This document shows positions 1-8,783 of a stretch of DNA of 64,000 nt, piece after piece. The stretch lies in contig CP154955.1 of NCBI GenBank assembly GCA_039621445.1, forward strand, positions 27,171,176-27,235,175, in the 5' to 3' direction. The notes under the pieces were generated by a model that did no database searches, was not told where the DNA came from, and saw nothing but the letters and a program-made list of their open reading frames with translations. The DNA comes from Euglena gracilis (taxonomy: Eukaryota > Euglenida > Euglenophyceae > Euglenales). Made by a program: the position numbers and the translations under genes. The first letter of the stretch is position 1. Every line of letters starts with the position of its first letter.

Positions 1-690
1 CGAAGAGATCAAGTGATCTTGATCACTCACTATTTCGTTCGGTAAACCCATTAAGCAGATACATTTCTCCAGGAATATGGATGCCAAAATTTGGGCTGTC
101 AACCCTGCTTTACGGCATGGAATGGCTACTATGTACCCACTCAGCCGACAGACGACAACAAGAACGTAATCGTAAATTTTGTCATCTGATCCTTTGCAAG
201 GTTCAAGTTCGAGAAAATCCATGCAGAGGGACGTAAAAATGTCAGGTGGTACGGGGAAAAAGTCCATCGTACCAGGGGGGGTACCTCTGCGCGGTTTTAC
301 AGCCTGACAAATTTGGCACCGTTGCGAAATTCGCAAACAGCGCGAATATAAATCTTTTTCACTCAGGGTTGTGCAATATCTGCGACCCAGTAGTGAAAGA
401 AGTTTGGGGGCCCCAGGGTGACCATGGTTGTGATAGCTCAAAATAACATCATCAACCAGGTCTTGGGGTATACAATATTTATAACCAGAATCATTCCGGA
501 AAATAAGCCGCAATGGTGATAGAGAGTAATTCTCTAGGGATTCACCATTACGAAGTCTATTCACAATGGTACTGTATATCGGGTCACGCGAATAATCCCA
601 TTCGCGGAAAAATACGGGGGGTAGGAGTTTCCGTACGCGTAATGCGACGGGGTCCGGCAGTGCGTCCACGCCGGCGCCTTCCACGCAATG
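1..690 (-). CDS. pol: Integrase (N-terminal zinc domain and start of catalytic core), partial, +1 frame relative to RT
   Basis: My own translation of the minus strand, in the +1 frame relative to the PR-RT-RH frame, stays open from before 690 to the window edge. It contains the HHCC zinc-binding module: histidines in YHNHGHPG at about 427-450, then CQIC about 40 residues later. The first catalytic aspartate follows in a CMDF motif near 214 and the second in SDQD near 16-27. The third acidic residue of the DDE triad would lie beyond the window. Integrase inserts the cDNA into the genome. It overlaps the tail of the PR-RT-RH frame, which stops at 584-586, so reading through needs a +1 shift, probably between about 660 and 840. 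This could be a programmed shift or a single-base indel; no other copy of this part is present for comparison. Confidence 0.85.
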
Positions 691-3600
691 GTGAAATGGC
701 GATGCTGCGATACACCCGGGAAACCGGTAGTGAATCGAGCATGTTGTCCGCAGCGTCGGATCGACGTGCGAACTGGTCAGCCTCATGGCTGCCATGAGAA
801 GTCGCATCACCCTCATCCGGGTTCCCAGGATAATACCAGGGAGCTCGGCTGAGAGGATCCGCAACTTTTTGCGTTTGACCTGGGGTATAAACTACCACCA
901 GGTTAAACTGGCTCAAGAACTCATGCCATTGGCATCTTCTGCCAACTGATGACATGGCCTTGTTCAGGTCCTCGGTATACCAGCGTTGAAGGCTCTCATG
1001 ATCCGTCAACACTAATATCTGGACCAAGGTGCTGGCTATCCAGCTGCGGAACTTCTGGAGAATTAGCACAATGGCATATGTCTCCTTTTCGCGAATGCTC
1101 CATTTAACCTGTCCTTTCCCGTTGTCGCCCTGTAGCTTCCTGCTAAAGAAAGCCACAGGTCGGAGTTCATTCGCCGCATTATGCTGGCTAAGAACCCCGC
1201 CAACAGCGTAATCACTGCTGTCGACTTCCAGGACATACGGTTTGTATGGATCCGCGATATCGAGAACCACGTTCTCGAGGAGCAAGTCCTTGATTTTATT
1301 CAAGGCCTCGCGCATTTGGTCATCCCAAATGACTTTTGCGTTATCGGGTGTCCGATTTTTGAGTTGTCGGGTTAGGGGTACCGCGATTTTCGCGAAATCT
1401 TTCATGTAAATCGCGTAGTACTGGGCTAATCCCAAAAATCCTTTTAAATGCGTTAAGGTCCTAACGACCTCAGGAGTCCATTTCTTAATGGCCTCCATCT
1501 TACTGGGTGCGGCTTTACGCTGCCCGTTGCTCAGGATGTGTCCGCAAAACTTAATAATTTTGCGAAACAGGTGCATTTTGGAAGCCTTCACAAAAAGCAC
1601 ATGCTTTTGGAACGCGGATAATACCGCGCGCACATCGCGGTAATGCGGGTCGAGGATATCCTCGCCCGATTTCGCGGATGGCGGTTGGGTTCCTACCAGT
1701 ACATCATCGATGTACACCAGAGCAAACGGTAAATCGCGCAAAACCCACTGGATCATGCGTTGAAACATGGCTGGGCCATTCTTAACACCCATGGGGAGTA
1801 CCGTCCATTGGTACACACCCTTGGATGTCACGAATGCCGTGTACGGTTGCGAATCAGGATGCAAATGCATCTGATGGAAACCGTCTTCCAGATCAAAGAT
1901 TGACCACAACCGGTTATCCGATTGTTTGGTGCTCAAATCCTCGATCAGCGGTAACGGGAAGGGGTCATCCTTTGTTTGGGAGTTCAGGTACCGGTAAGCC
2001 AGCACCAGTCTCCACTTCTTCTGACCAGTCTGGTCAGCGGGTTTGGGCACCACAAAAGCTTGTGATGTCCACTCGCTCTTGGAAGGGATAATCCACTTCC
2101 GCTGGATGAGCTTCTCAATCATCTCCTTGAGAGCCTGTTCGCGTTCACCCGAGCAACGGAAGAATTTCCGGTGCATAGGTTTAGCGCCATCCTTGAGCTC
2201 GATTTTGCAAACACCGAATGGACCGCGAATCACGGGGTCGATGTCGCAGGCGTAAACTGGATTATCCAGTACACCATGAAATTCGCGAGCAATTCGCGAA
2301 CAATAGTCAGCAGACTTGGGATGTTGGTCCGCACTCTCAATGACCGCAGAAATCTGCGTTGAGGGTGTGGCATCCCCATTGGTACCAAGGTATCTTGGCA
2401 AACGCAAATCGGATATTCCGAATGCGTCGAAGAAACAAACGCGAAAAATGATTTCTTTAACAGGTGGTAATAATATACCACAAAAATCCTCGAATAGTGG
2501 TACATCAGCGGGTAAATCCCACCAATGAAAACACACATGGGAAAGTTGGTGAAACCAATCCGCATTCGGATTGACCGGTATGAGGAGAGCACCTCGCGCT
2601 TCATCGCGGAGGATTTTCTCCACCACATCCGGGATAAGTTTTGGGGGAGGATGCATCCACAGCACCGTATCACCCCAGAATTTAAGAAATGCGTTGGTAT
2701 GTCGCGACCAATATCGCGACAAGCGCGCATGCGCTTTTGATGAGAACGCATCAATTTCCAACGACAAATCGAATGAATCAGCCAAAGCCGCGATTTTGGA
2801 GAACCATTCCTCCAAAATACGGTATTGACCAAAATTGAATGTGTTCCATACGCGCATCGCGTAGGTGTCGACCTGGTTCGCGGGTTGAAGAGCGGTAACG
2901 CAATTCAGGGATCCGCAAACATAGGTCAAGGGTGTGTCATCCACACTCCCAAGGGGCATTCCGAAGGGTTGATGGGTTGGATGGGTGCATACCCAGTCCA
3001 TATGATGCCAGATGGAGGTGGGGGAGGTGTGTGACACGGATTTCGCGGTCCCAAACAACAAGGCAATATCTCGTTGTTGAAGCACTTGATGTACGGTCGC
3101 GCATTGCGATCCGCAACCAAGTGTATGGTTACGCGAAATCGGGATTAGTGTTGGTGTTTGGACTAGACATCCACAATCGAAATCTGGCTGGGCGGATATT
3201 CTCCTACAGTGCACACATTGGAAGGAAGTGTCGGAGTAGTGGTCCTGGTCGCGCATGTTGGTCTGGTGGGGGTGTGTGTAAAAGTTGGGATGCGCTTTTG
3301 TAGCTGCTGGGGGGTGTACAGATGTATCTGCAAGCGATACATCTGGTGGAAAACGTGGTATTAGTGCAGCTGGGCGACTACTCGACACCGTGATCACTTC
3401 AGGCCTTTGGGCTTTCGTCTTGTAACCCAGTGGAACGAGGGGGGTACCGCTACTCGCTTGCCCTGCCTCATGGGGAACGGAAGTTGGTATGGTAGTGGGC
3501 AGGGGGTGAACTTTCTCGGTACACCCGGTGTGGAAAACGTTGGTTGGTGTGGTTGGTAACGGGGTAAAAGTTTTTGAAAACGGTGTGGAAAAATTGGTGG

Positions 3601-4228
3601 CTGTCGCGGTTGACGCCACGGGTGATGAAGGTTTGGGGGGCAATGAAGAGAATGGTGATGTGCGCAAACCGTGGGAGTGGCAATCCACTACCAGCCGGTG
3701 CTGACGTAAAAAGGGGTATCCCAGAATTACGTCAGAACCATGGATTCCGGATTCGTATCCCCAGGTATCCGGAAAATTTTGCGGTTGGGGGGGGTGTGAG
3801 TGGTGCTTGGGGATGAGGGGTAGGACTATGTCCAAAAAGCATCCCAAGTCACCACCGCACATGGGGGTGTTGTCAGCTGTCGTAATTTTGATCGGCTTCT
3901 TGGCTTGCACCAAGAGGGGGGTTGGTATCAACCCGAACCGAAAAAGTAGTGCAATGCGACAACCAGTGTCAATGAGAATTTTGACTTTTGTACAAAAATT
4001 TTGGATTTTGATTTCCGCTTGGACCAAAAGTTCCATGGGGGGTAAGCAAAGTGAAGGGTCTGGCGAAAATACGTTTTCTTGCCAGCTTTCCCATGAACCC
4101 TTTCCTACTTTGCACAACATTCCGAGCGGAAAGTTGGAGTGGGGGGTGGGGGACCCGAAAATTTTCCGGGTACCGACCAGGAAGGCAGATGGGCAGGGGG
4201 GGCAGGGTTGATCAGGTCCTACCTCCAT
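584..4228 (-). CDS. pol: Pol: aspartic protease - reverse transcriptase - RNase H
   Basis: Frame of 1214 residues. Protease: catalytic DTG at residues 87-89 (in ILIDTGC) with the second hydrophobic motif ILGYPFL at 168-174. A 470-residue spacer follows; residues 195-290 are rich in Pro, Ser and Thr, and the rest matches no family I know. RT spans about 670-900, with the first catalytic Asp in FDLEDGFHQ (D779) and the YIDD box at 839-842. RNase H spans about 990-1126: DSSD (D1003), the ETYAIV helix (E1049), TDHESL (D1076) and ADPLSR (D1124). Together these copy the element RNA into cDNA inside Gag particles. The ATG at 4228 lies 217 bp after the gag stop, so pol is probably made by some link to gag not visible here. 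The last 30 residues are Arg/Pro-rich and read out of frame over integrase sequence, so the true domain end is near residue 1180. Confidence 0.93.
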   Translation of the reverse strand: MEVGPDQPCPPCPSAFLVGTRKIFGSPTPHSNFPLGMLCKVGKGSWESWQENVFSPDPSLCLPPMELLVQAEIKIQNFCTKVKILIDTGCRIALLFRFGLIPTPLLVQAKKPIKITTADNTPMCGGDLGCFLDIVLPLIPKHHSHPPQPQNFPDTWGYESGIHGSDVILGYPFLRQHRLVVDCHSHGLRTSPFSSLPPKPSSPVASTATATNFSTPFSKTFTPLPTTPTNVFHTGCTEKVHPLPTTIPTSVPHEAGQASSGTPLVPLGYKTKAQRPEVITVSSSRPAALIPRFPPDVSLADTSVHPPAATKAHPNFYTHPHQTNMRDQDHYSDTSFQCVHCRRISAQPDFDCGCLVQTPTLIPISRNHTLGCGSQCATVHQVLQQRDIALLFGTAKSVSHTSPTSIWHHMDWVCTHPTHQPFGMPLGSVDDTPLTYVCGSLNCVTALQPANQVDTYAMRVWNTFNFGQYRILEEWFSKIAALADSFDLSLEIDAFSSKAHARLSRYWSRHTNAFLKFWGDTVLWMHPPPKLIPDVVEKILRDEARGALLIPVNPNADWFHQLSHVCFHWWDLPADVPLFEDFCGILLPPVKEIIFRVCFFDAFGISDLRLPRYLGTNGDATPSTQISAVIESADQHPKSADYCSRIAREFHGVLDNPVYACDIDPVIRGPFGVCKIELKDGAKPMHRKFFRCSGEREQALKEMIEKLIQRKWIIPSKSEWTSQAFVVPKPADQTGQKKWRLVLAYRYLNSQTKDDPFPLPLIEDLSTKQSDNRLWSIFDLEDGFHQMHLHPDSQPYTAFVTSKGVYQWTVLPMGVKNGPAMFQRMIQWVLRDLPFALVYIDDVLVGTQPPSAKSGEDILDPHYRDVRAVLSAFQKHVLFVKASKMHLFRKIIKFCGHILSNGQRKAAPSKMEAIKKWTPEVVRTLTHLKGFLGLAQYYAIYMKDFAKIAVPLTRQLKNRTPDNAKVIWDDQMREALNKIKDLLLENVVLDIADPYKPYVLEVDSSDYAVGGVLSQHNAANELRPVAFFSRKLQGDNGKGQVKWSIREKETYAIVLILQKFRSWIASTLVQILVLTDHESLQRWYTEDLNKAMSSVGRRCQWHEFLSQFNLVVVYTPGQTQKVADPLSRAPWYYPGNPDEGDATSHGSHEADQFARRSDAADNMLDSLPVSRVYRSIAISPLRGRRRRGRTAGPRRITRTETPTPRIFPRMGLFA

Positions 4229-4444
4229 CTGTTCATCAGCCCAGAGGTCCGTGCCCTCGGACCTCGGGCTCCCCTACTCCAGGTCCGAACCGGCCGAATA
4301 GCCGGCTATGGGCCTTTTAGAGGTATAAACGGATTTCAACGTGCGCACCGCCATTCGGGCCTCGTCGAAATCGGTATCCGTGGTCTCATCCCCCTCCCTG
4401 CCCGAAGCCGGGGTGGTAGGAGGAGTGACCCTTGTCACCGCGAT
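4229..4444 (-). other. gag-pol intergenic gap
   Basis: 216 bp between the gag stop (4445) and the first ATG of the pol frame (4228). No separate gene seen. The related element GyB retains similar sequence at about 60001-60030, which helps align the two elements. Confidence 0.5.
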
Positions 4445-7400
4445 TCATACCGCGATGACGTTGGCCAGGGCGGGGAGAACGAGAACGCGGACATTTGGTT
4501 GAGTGGTGATCACTCGATCCACAAAGCGAACACCGAGATTTGGGTCGCGATTCTTGGTAACGGGGGGATCGGTTTCCCGATTTCCCGTCAAACCGTCGTG
4601 GTGACCGGATATCCCGTCGACCATGACCGGTGTATCGGGGTTTTCCCGATGACGATCGCGAAGAAGATGATCCGCTTCGCGAACGCGATCGCGATGTCTC
4701 GCGATGAGAATCACGCTTCTTGGCCGGGGCACCGGGTGACCTACCCCGAGGGGTACCGTGTTTCCGCTCATCGCGGAACGGGATCCGGGGGCTAATACCA
4801 CCGGAACGGGGACCCGATGACCGTGAATTGCCCGATTGGCGTGAAAACGCGGAGGAACCAGAACCTCGTGATGAGGTCGAGCCTCCGCTTCAGGATTAGG
4901 ACATTCCCGAGACATATGTCCCGATTTGTTGCACAAAAAGCACACTTTATCTGTGGCTTGGTCCGAAGAACGCGGGTATCGCGTTTTCGATCCCGTGGTG
5001 GGTGAAGCGGGTGAAACCGGTGATTTTTGCAATGCGTTCACCGAACCAGCCGGTAATCCAGCGGTTGGGTGTGCGGTATACGCGGATTGAATCTGACCAA
5101 GAAGCTGTGATAGCTTCAACTGCTTGGAAACATAATTCCAGCGTTGGTCAAGAGTCATTGCATTACCCGCCGCCAACTCCTCACGATGGATATCCTTGAT
5201 GAGGCTAGGCGTGAAATGCATGAGAACAGCGTCAAACTGTTCGCGCATTTGCTTTTCACTGAGTTCATCCACTTCAGCAGCAAGTCCTAACCATTTGGCA
5301 TACCAAAGGTCAATGGACTTCCATTTGCGATCGGGTGGGGCGCATTGCCGCCACTTGGTCTCCAGGGTAATCCTAGCGACCAAACTTGAACTGGTGGAAG
5401 CGTATTGCTCCACCAGGTCATCAAAGGAAACGCGGTAGTGAATGACCAGTTGTCGCGCGCGCTCCTTTTCATCCCTAGGGAGGCAATCGATGAATTCCAT
5501 CTTGATAACCTCTGGGTTTGTGTCCTGGGTTGGCCCTTTCAGTGCCCAGTAGTACTCCCAGTCCCGGAAAAACTGTCTCCACGTGGTTGGATCACCATCC
5601 CACTGGGGTTTCACCTTATTCGCGATTGCGATGGTGCCCTTGAAGTCTTTCTGAAAAACCCGTTGGCCCTCGGTGGTATTTCGTGGATTCGGGCCCGGGT
5701 ACGCTCGAGCACCAAGCGTACCCTTTCCGGATTCTTGTCGGAATCGCGAAATTTCTGGTGAAGGTGAATCCTGGTACCGGAAATCCGGTCGCAAACCCTG
5801 TTGGTCACCCGTAATAGGGGGACACTCCGGTGTGGGGGTATGTTGCGCATGCAACATGTGACCCACTCCCGGTGTACGGGTTTGGCTCATTCCACGCACA
5901 AGCATGGAATGATGGATTTCTTGGTGGAGACCTGGCGGAATCGCCGTGTTTTCCGCGAATTCGGTTCCCGTAATGGGAAATTCATCCGAAAACTGGTTTT
6001 GGGTTGTGGACAAGGCCAATGGTGGCACAATTCGCGGAATCGCGGATCGTGACACTCGGGACACGGGTGGTGGTGGTGCATGTGCACCCAGAGCCGGGTT
6101 ATGAAAACGCGACTCTGGAACATTTGGCGCATCTTCGGCAATGCATACTGCCGAATTACGGTGTGAAACCCGCTGTTGGTTGGACACATTATCCAAACCC
6201 ACAGACAAGTCATGCACACTTTGCTCCAAATGCTCAACGAGTTGGAGTTGGCCGCAAATACGGTCAACTTCATCCTCCAAAGCGCGAATACGCTTGCGGT
6301 AACGGGAAAAGTCATCCAAGTGCGGAATCCTTTCGGAAATTCTGGTAACATCTTGGACAAGTTTCCCGTGAGACGTATCCAGTATTTGGAGTTGTCCCAT
6401 TAATGCTTTTACAGCATTTGAGAGAATCTGCAAAGGTGATGTTACCTTGGTTGGTGTGGTGGTGGGTGCAACCGGTGCTGGGTTATCCGAGAACGCGGTT
6501 GTGGTACCCATGGGCAAATTTCCGGGTTGTGGCTTATCCAGAAACGCGGAAATTCGCTCATCCAACCTGGTAATCTCACCTTGCGTGGATCGGGCATTCT
6601 GATTCACCGATTCCTCAAGCCGTAATAGGCTGTTGCAGAAATCTTGCAAGGTTTCCTGATTGTTAGTGAGCATTTTGTCATAAAATGCCTTGAAATCGGG
6701 GTTATCGGTAATCCGAGAACCGGAACCTGCAGGTAGAGACTGCATTTCCGTTACTTTGGTAGACGCCGATGCATACCGGGTCTGGAGTTCCCTAATAGCA
6801 GTCTGAAAGCCGCTAATGTCCGGAACTCGGTGGGAAAGTGCAGAATAGCTTTGTTGCAAACCCGCAATGGCCGATTTAATCCTGCCAATGTCGGATTGCA
6901 ACTGCAACTGCAGGGAATCCTGCCGTTGTGCGATTTCCGCCACTTTCGTGCTCAGATTGGATAATCCAACCTGATTCGCGTCACAATAGCAGGTTTTCTG
7001 CTCCAAACGGGAAAGTCGCTCCTCCAACTGCCGCACATACGTGTGGGGAGCAAAATTCTCGTTGGCTTGTGACTGGAATTGCCGAAACTTTTCCGTTTCA
7101 TCGCACAACTGCATAATGCGGTGTTGCGATTCATGGAAAGTTGCGGACAATGTGGTGAAATGGTCCATAGACACAAATCCACCACTGCTGGATGTTGCAG
7201 ACGAGGAATCTCGTACATGCAACTGTTGTTGCAAATGCAACAACGCAGATGAACAGGACTCCATTTGTCCCGATAACTGTTGTAGTGAGCCATGCAAGTG
7301 CAGAAACTTGGAGTCATTCCGTGTTTCCGCTTCATGCATGCATTCACTAATTTGCCGGAAGTTTTGCGGGAGCTGTTGGCATATTCTGTCAAAGGTTTCC

Positions 7401-7594
7401 CGAAAGTTTGCAAGGTCAATACCCGCACTTTCGAAGTCCCTCTGGCAATATCTGCCAACTTCCTGCAAGTAATTCCAGCAGTGTTCCAGCTTGGTGAAGA
7501 CATGTTTCTGGTTGTCCTCATCAAACTGAAGCACTTTGTTCAATGCGGTTGCACACTCTGCAACGCATTGTTGTACATGGTTGAACTGCCTCAC
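4445..7594 (-). CDS. gag: Gag polyprotein: long coiled-coil N-terminus, capsid-like domain, CCHC zinc knuckle
   Basis: Frame of 1049 residues. Residues 1-470 are Gln/Leu/Glu-rich with heptad-like spacing and look like several coiled coils (for example LEERLSRLE near 190-198). Residues 480-640 are Pro/Ser-rich and disordered-looking. A retrotransposon capsid-like domain lies at about 655-840, with WDGDPTTWRQFFRDWEYYW near its start. A CCHC zinc knuckle (C-x2-C-x4-H-x4-C) occupies 885-898. The C-terminal 150 residues are Arg/His-rich, probably RNA-binding. Gag forms the particle that packages the RNA. The frame opens with GTG, not ATG, overlapping the ORF1 stop by GTGA; upstream it is closed by TGA at 7640-7642 and no in-frame ATG lies between, so translation probably depends on ORF1 (reinitiation or a -1 shift). 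The capsid and knuckle are strongly conserved in GyB. The coiled-coil region is far longer than in typical Ty3/gypsy Gags. Confidence 0.9.
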   Translation of the reverse strand: MRQFNHVQQCVAECATALNKVLQFDEDNQKHVFTKLEHCWNYLQEVGRYCQRDFESAGIDLANFRETFDRICQQLPQNFRQISECMHEAETRNDSKFLHLHGSLQQLSGQMESCSSALLHLQQQLHVRDSSSATSSSGGFVSMDHFTTLSATFHESQHRIMQLCDETEKFRQFQSQANENFAPHTYVRQLEERLSRLEQKTCYCDANQVGLSNLSTKVAEIAQRQDSLQLQLQSDIGRIKSAIAGLQQSYSALSHRVPDISGFQTAIRELQTRYASASTKVTEMQSLPAGSGSRITDNPDFKAFYDKMLTNNQETLQDFCNSLLRLEESVNQNARSTQGEITRLDERISAFLDKPQPGNLPMGTTTAFSDNPAPVAPTTTPTKVTSPLQILSNAVKALMGQLQILDTSHGKLVQDVTRISERIPHLDDFSRYRKRIRALEDEVDRICGQLQLVEHLEQSVHDLSVGLDNVSNQQRVSHRNSAVCIAEDAPNVPESRFHNPALGAHAPPPPVSRVSRSAIPRIVPPLALSTTQNQFSDEFPITGTEFAENTAIPPGLHQEIHHSMLVRGMSQTRTPGVGHMLHAQHTPTPECPPITGDQQGLRPDFRYQDSPSPEISRFRQESGKGTLGARAYPGPNPRNTTEGQRVFQKDFKGTIAIANKVKPQWDGDPTTWRQFFRDWEYYWALKGPTQDTNPEVIKMEFIDCLPRDEKERARQLVIHYRVSFDDLVEQYASTSSSLVARITLETKWRQCAPPDRKWKSIDLWYAKWLGLAAEVDELSEKQMREQFDAVLMHFTPSLIKDIHREELAAGNAMTLDQRWNYVSKQLKLSQLLGQIQSAYTAHPTAGLPAGSVNALQKSPVSPASPTTGSKTRYPRSSDQATDKVCFLCNKSGHMSRECPNPEAEARPHHEVLVPPRFHANRAIHGHRVPVPVVLAPGSRSAMSGNTVPLGVGHPVPRPRSVILIARHRDRVREADHLLRDRHRENPDTPVMVDGISGHHDGLTGNRETDPPVTKNRDPNLGVRFVDRVITTQPNVRVLVLPALANVIAV

Positions 7595-8223
7595 AAGGGG
7601 TGATCCCCTGGAAGCCGAGCAACAATATCCTGCACATCCTCAGCAGTGAGGAGCTCACCAGTGCCCTTCCCATAGTCATCCATGGGTTGGGATGTACCGG
7701 AAAATTCCGGCACCACGAGGCGAGTCTCCGGTTGCCAAGGTAGTGCGGGATAGCACCCGATATCGGGTGGTGGTGGCAAAGCTCTGTAAGGGCTTGCCGG
7801 TGGAAGAGCCGGTGGGGGTTGAAAGAAACACGGGGTTTCTAGCCCACCATCACCAGAGAAGCCCGGTGGCGGAATCACCACGGGTCTCTCCGGTGTGCGC
7901 AGCTGCACCCTTGCCGCAGACAGAGGCGAATACCCCCGTTGTGGCAAGGTGAGTGCGGAAGAGGCCGCATTAGCCTCTGAAGCCAATGATGTGGAGGGCT
8001 CATCGCCGACCACTGTCAATGATGACAAGTGTTGCAATTGTGACAATTGAATCAATTGTGCCTCATCGGCGTGGGAACTGGAAGCACTTTCACATAAAAG
8101 CTTCCAATCCCCATTTTCTTGGTCAATGTCTTGCAATGATGCCTGTAATAAGGCATAGTTGAATTGATGGTTGGGGCCTGTGCTTTGCATCTTTCTGGTG
8201 ACAAAAACAGCAAAAACCCACAA
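7591..8223 (-). CDS. ORF1: N-terminal Gag-leader protein of GyA (function unknown)
   Basis: Frame of 210 residues from 8223. The better start is the internal Met at 8190 (residue 12, MQSTG), because the GyB frame begins MQSSS at the matching place after its leader; that gives 199 residues. No known domain. Residues 12-80 are polar and helical-looking; 100-190 are rich in Pro with PPP runs, as in disordered linkers. The stop (7591-7593) overlaps the first codon of the gag frame. In GyB one continuous frame covers both this N-terminus and the coiled-coil Gag, so ORF1 is most likely the first part of Gag split off by a frameshift (programmed or mutational). The same arrangement is in the copy at 24942-25574, so it predates that duplication. 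Confidence 0.75.
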   Translation of the reverse strand: MWVFAVFVTRKMQSTGPNHQFNYALLQASLQDIDQENGDWKLLCESASSSHADEAQLIQLSQLQHLSSLTVVGDEPSTSLASEANAASSALTLPQRGYSPLSAARVQLRTPERPVVIPPPGFSGDGGLETPCFFQPPPALPPASPYRALPPPPDIGCYPALPWQPETRLVVPEFSGTSQPMDDYGKGTGELLTAEDVQDIVARLPGDHPL

Positions 8224-8476
8224 AACTAAGCAGTTGTGCTGGCACCAGAGGGGCTGTAACGGGTAATACCGTACAGAACCTTCCGGAGCCTGCTCGTCTG
8301 CTTAGACGTTGACTAGAAGCCGGGAGCTGACGCTGCGACCGTGTAATAACGGTGCAGGGGCTCTCCGCTGCCAGTCAGCGTAGGATCGAACCAATCTGCT
8401 ACCAAGTGTAATACCTGGTAGCCTTTCTTTCTGTATGGGCTGTATGTGTAGGATCGTAACCTAATCTGCTACCAAG
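8224..8476 (-). promoter_or_regulatory. GyA leader with duplicated tRNA-iMet primer-binding site
   Basis: On the minus strand, two bases after the LTR end, 8474-8465 reads TGGTAGCAGA, complementary to the 3' end of initiator tRNA-Met (TCTGCTACCA), the usual primer for minus-strand DNA synthesis. A second copy of the primer site with the first four LTR bases lies at 8410-8393, within a tandem duplication of about 70 bp (8381-8410 resembles 8449-8480). The rest is an untranslated leader with no ORF I would defend. Confidence 0.8.
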
Positions 8477-8783
8477 TGTACGTCTGATTCCCAATTCCCA
8501 ATTCCCAAAAAGCCTTCGTTTTCGCCTTGGCGCACCTACTTGGGAACTAAAAATCAGAGTAACAGTAAAAACCCTTTTCCCACTTCCCAAGAAGCAAAGC
8601 ACGGAGCAATGCAGGGAGGACGGACTGGAAATCCAAGTCCGGTCCAAGGAAAAGGAAGGAAAAGGGGTAAGAAGAATACCACCTGTGGAGAGAGAAGGGG
8701 CACCCATTAGGAGATCCTAATAGGATCTGCTTCCATCCTAACTTCCTCAACGGAAGGGGACAGAAGCATACGCCTGGTACACA
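8477..8783 (-). repeat. GyA long terminal repeat (5' LTR in element orientation)
   Basis: 307 bp with element-strand ends TGTGTACC...GACGTACA (TG...CA). Its boundaries come from comparison with the GyB LTRs, which have the same termini and share an internal block around ACCACCTGTG. The inner side is followed by the tRNA-iMet primer site and the outer side runs straight into satellite (AAAACGCAGCAG). A second copy is at 25828-26134. The 3' LTR is off the window, so a target-site duplication cannot be tested. Confidence 0.85.

Larger units (their letters stand above)
1..8783 (-). mobile_element. Ty3/gypsy-type LTR retrotransposon GyA, truncated by window edge
   Basis: Minus-strand element read from 8783 down to 1: LTR (8783-8477), primer-binding site complementary to tRNA-iMet, leader, ORF1, gag, protease-RT-RNase H, then integrase. 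The order PR-RT-RH-IN is that of the Ty3/gypsy (Metaviridae) group, not Ty1/copia. The 3' end of pol and the 3' LTR lie outside the window. Its LTR abuts satellite at 8783/8784. The 5' part (5640-8783) recurs at 22991-26134. Gag and PR-RT-RH are long intact frames, but two frame breaks (ORF1/gag and RH/IN) make autonomy uncertain without programmed recoding. I cannot place it in a named lineage. Confidence 0.93.

Noticed and set aside
224-300. Frameshift within integrase near the run of seven C's
   Set aside because: An initial reading with six C's gave a break; recounting the bases (seven) shows a continuous frame through the first catalytic Asp.
2230-2832. 200-codon minus-strand ORF inside pol in another frame
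   Set aside because: Shadow of the PR-RT-RH frame, which has clear catalytic motifs.
3807-4795. Plus-strand ORFs (134, 89 and 218 codons) over the gag/pol junction
   Set aside because: Antisense shadows without recognisable features.
7591-7640. Canonical -1 slippery heptamer at the ORF1/gag overlap
   Set aside because: The zero-frame codons CAC CCC TTG do not fit the X-XXY-YYZ pattern, and no other heptamer in the 46-bp window fits.
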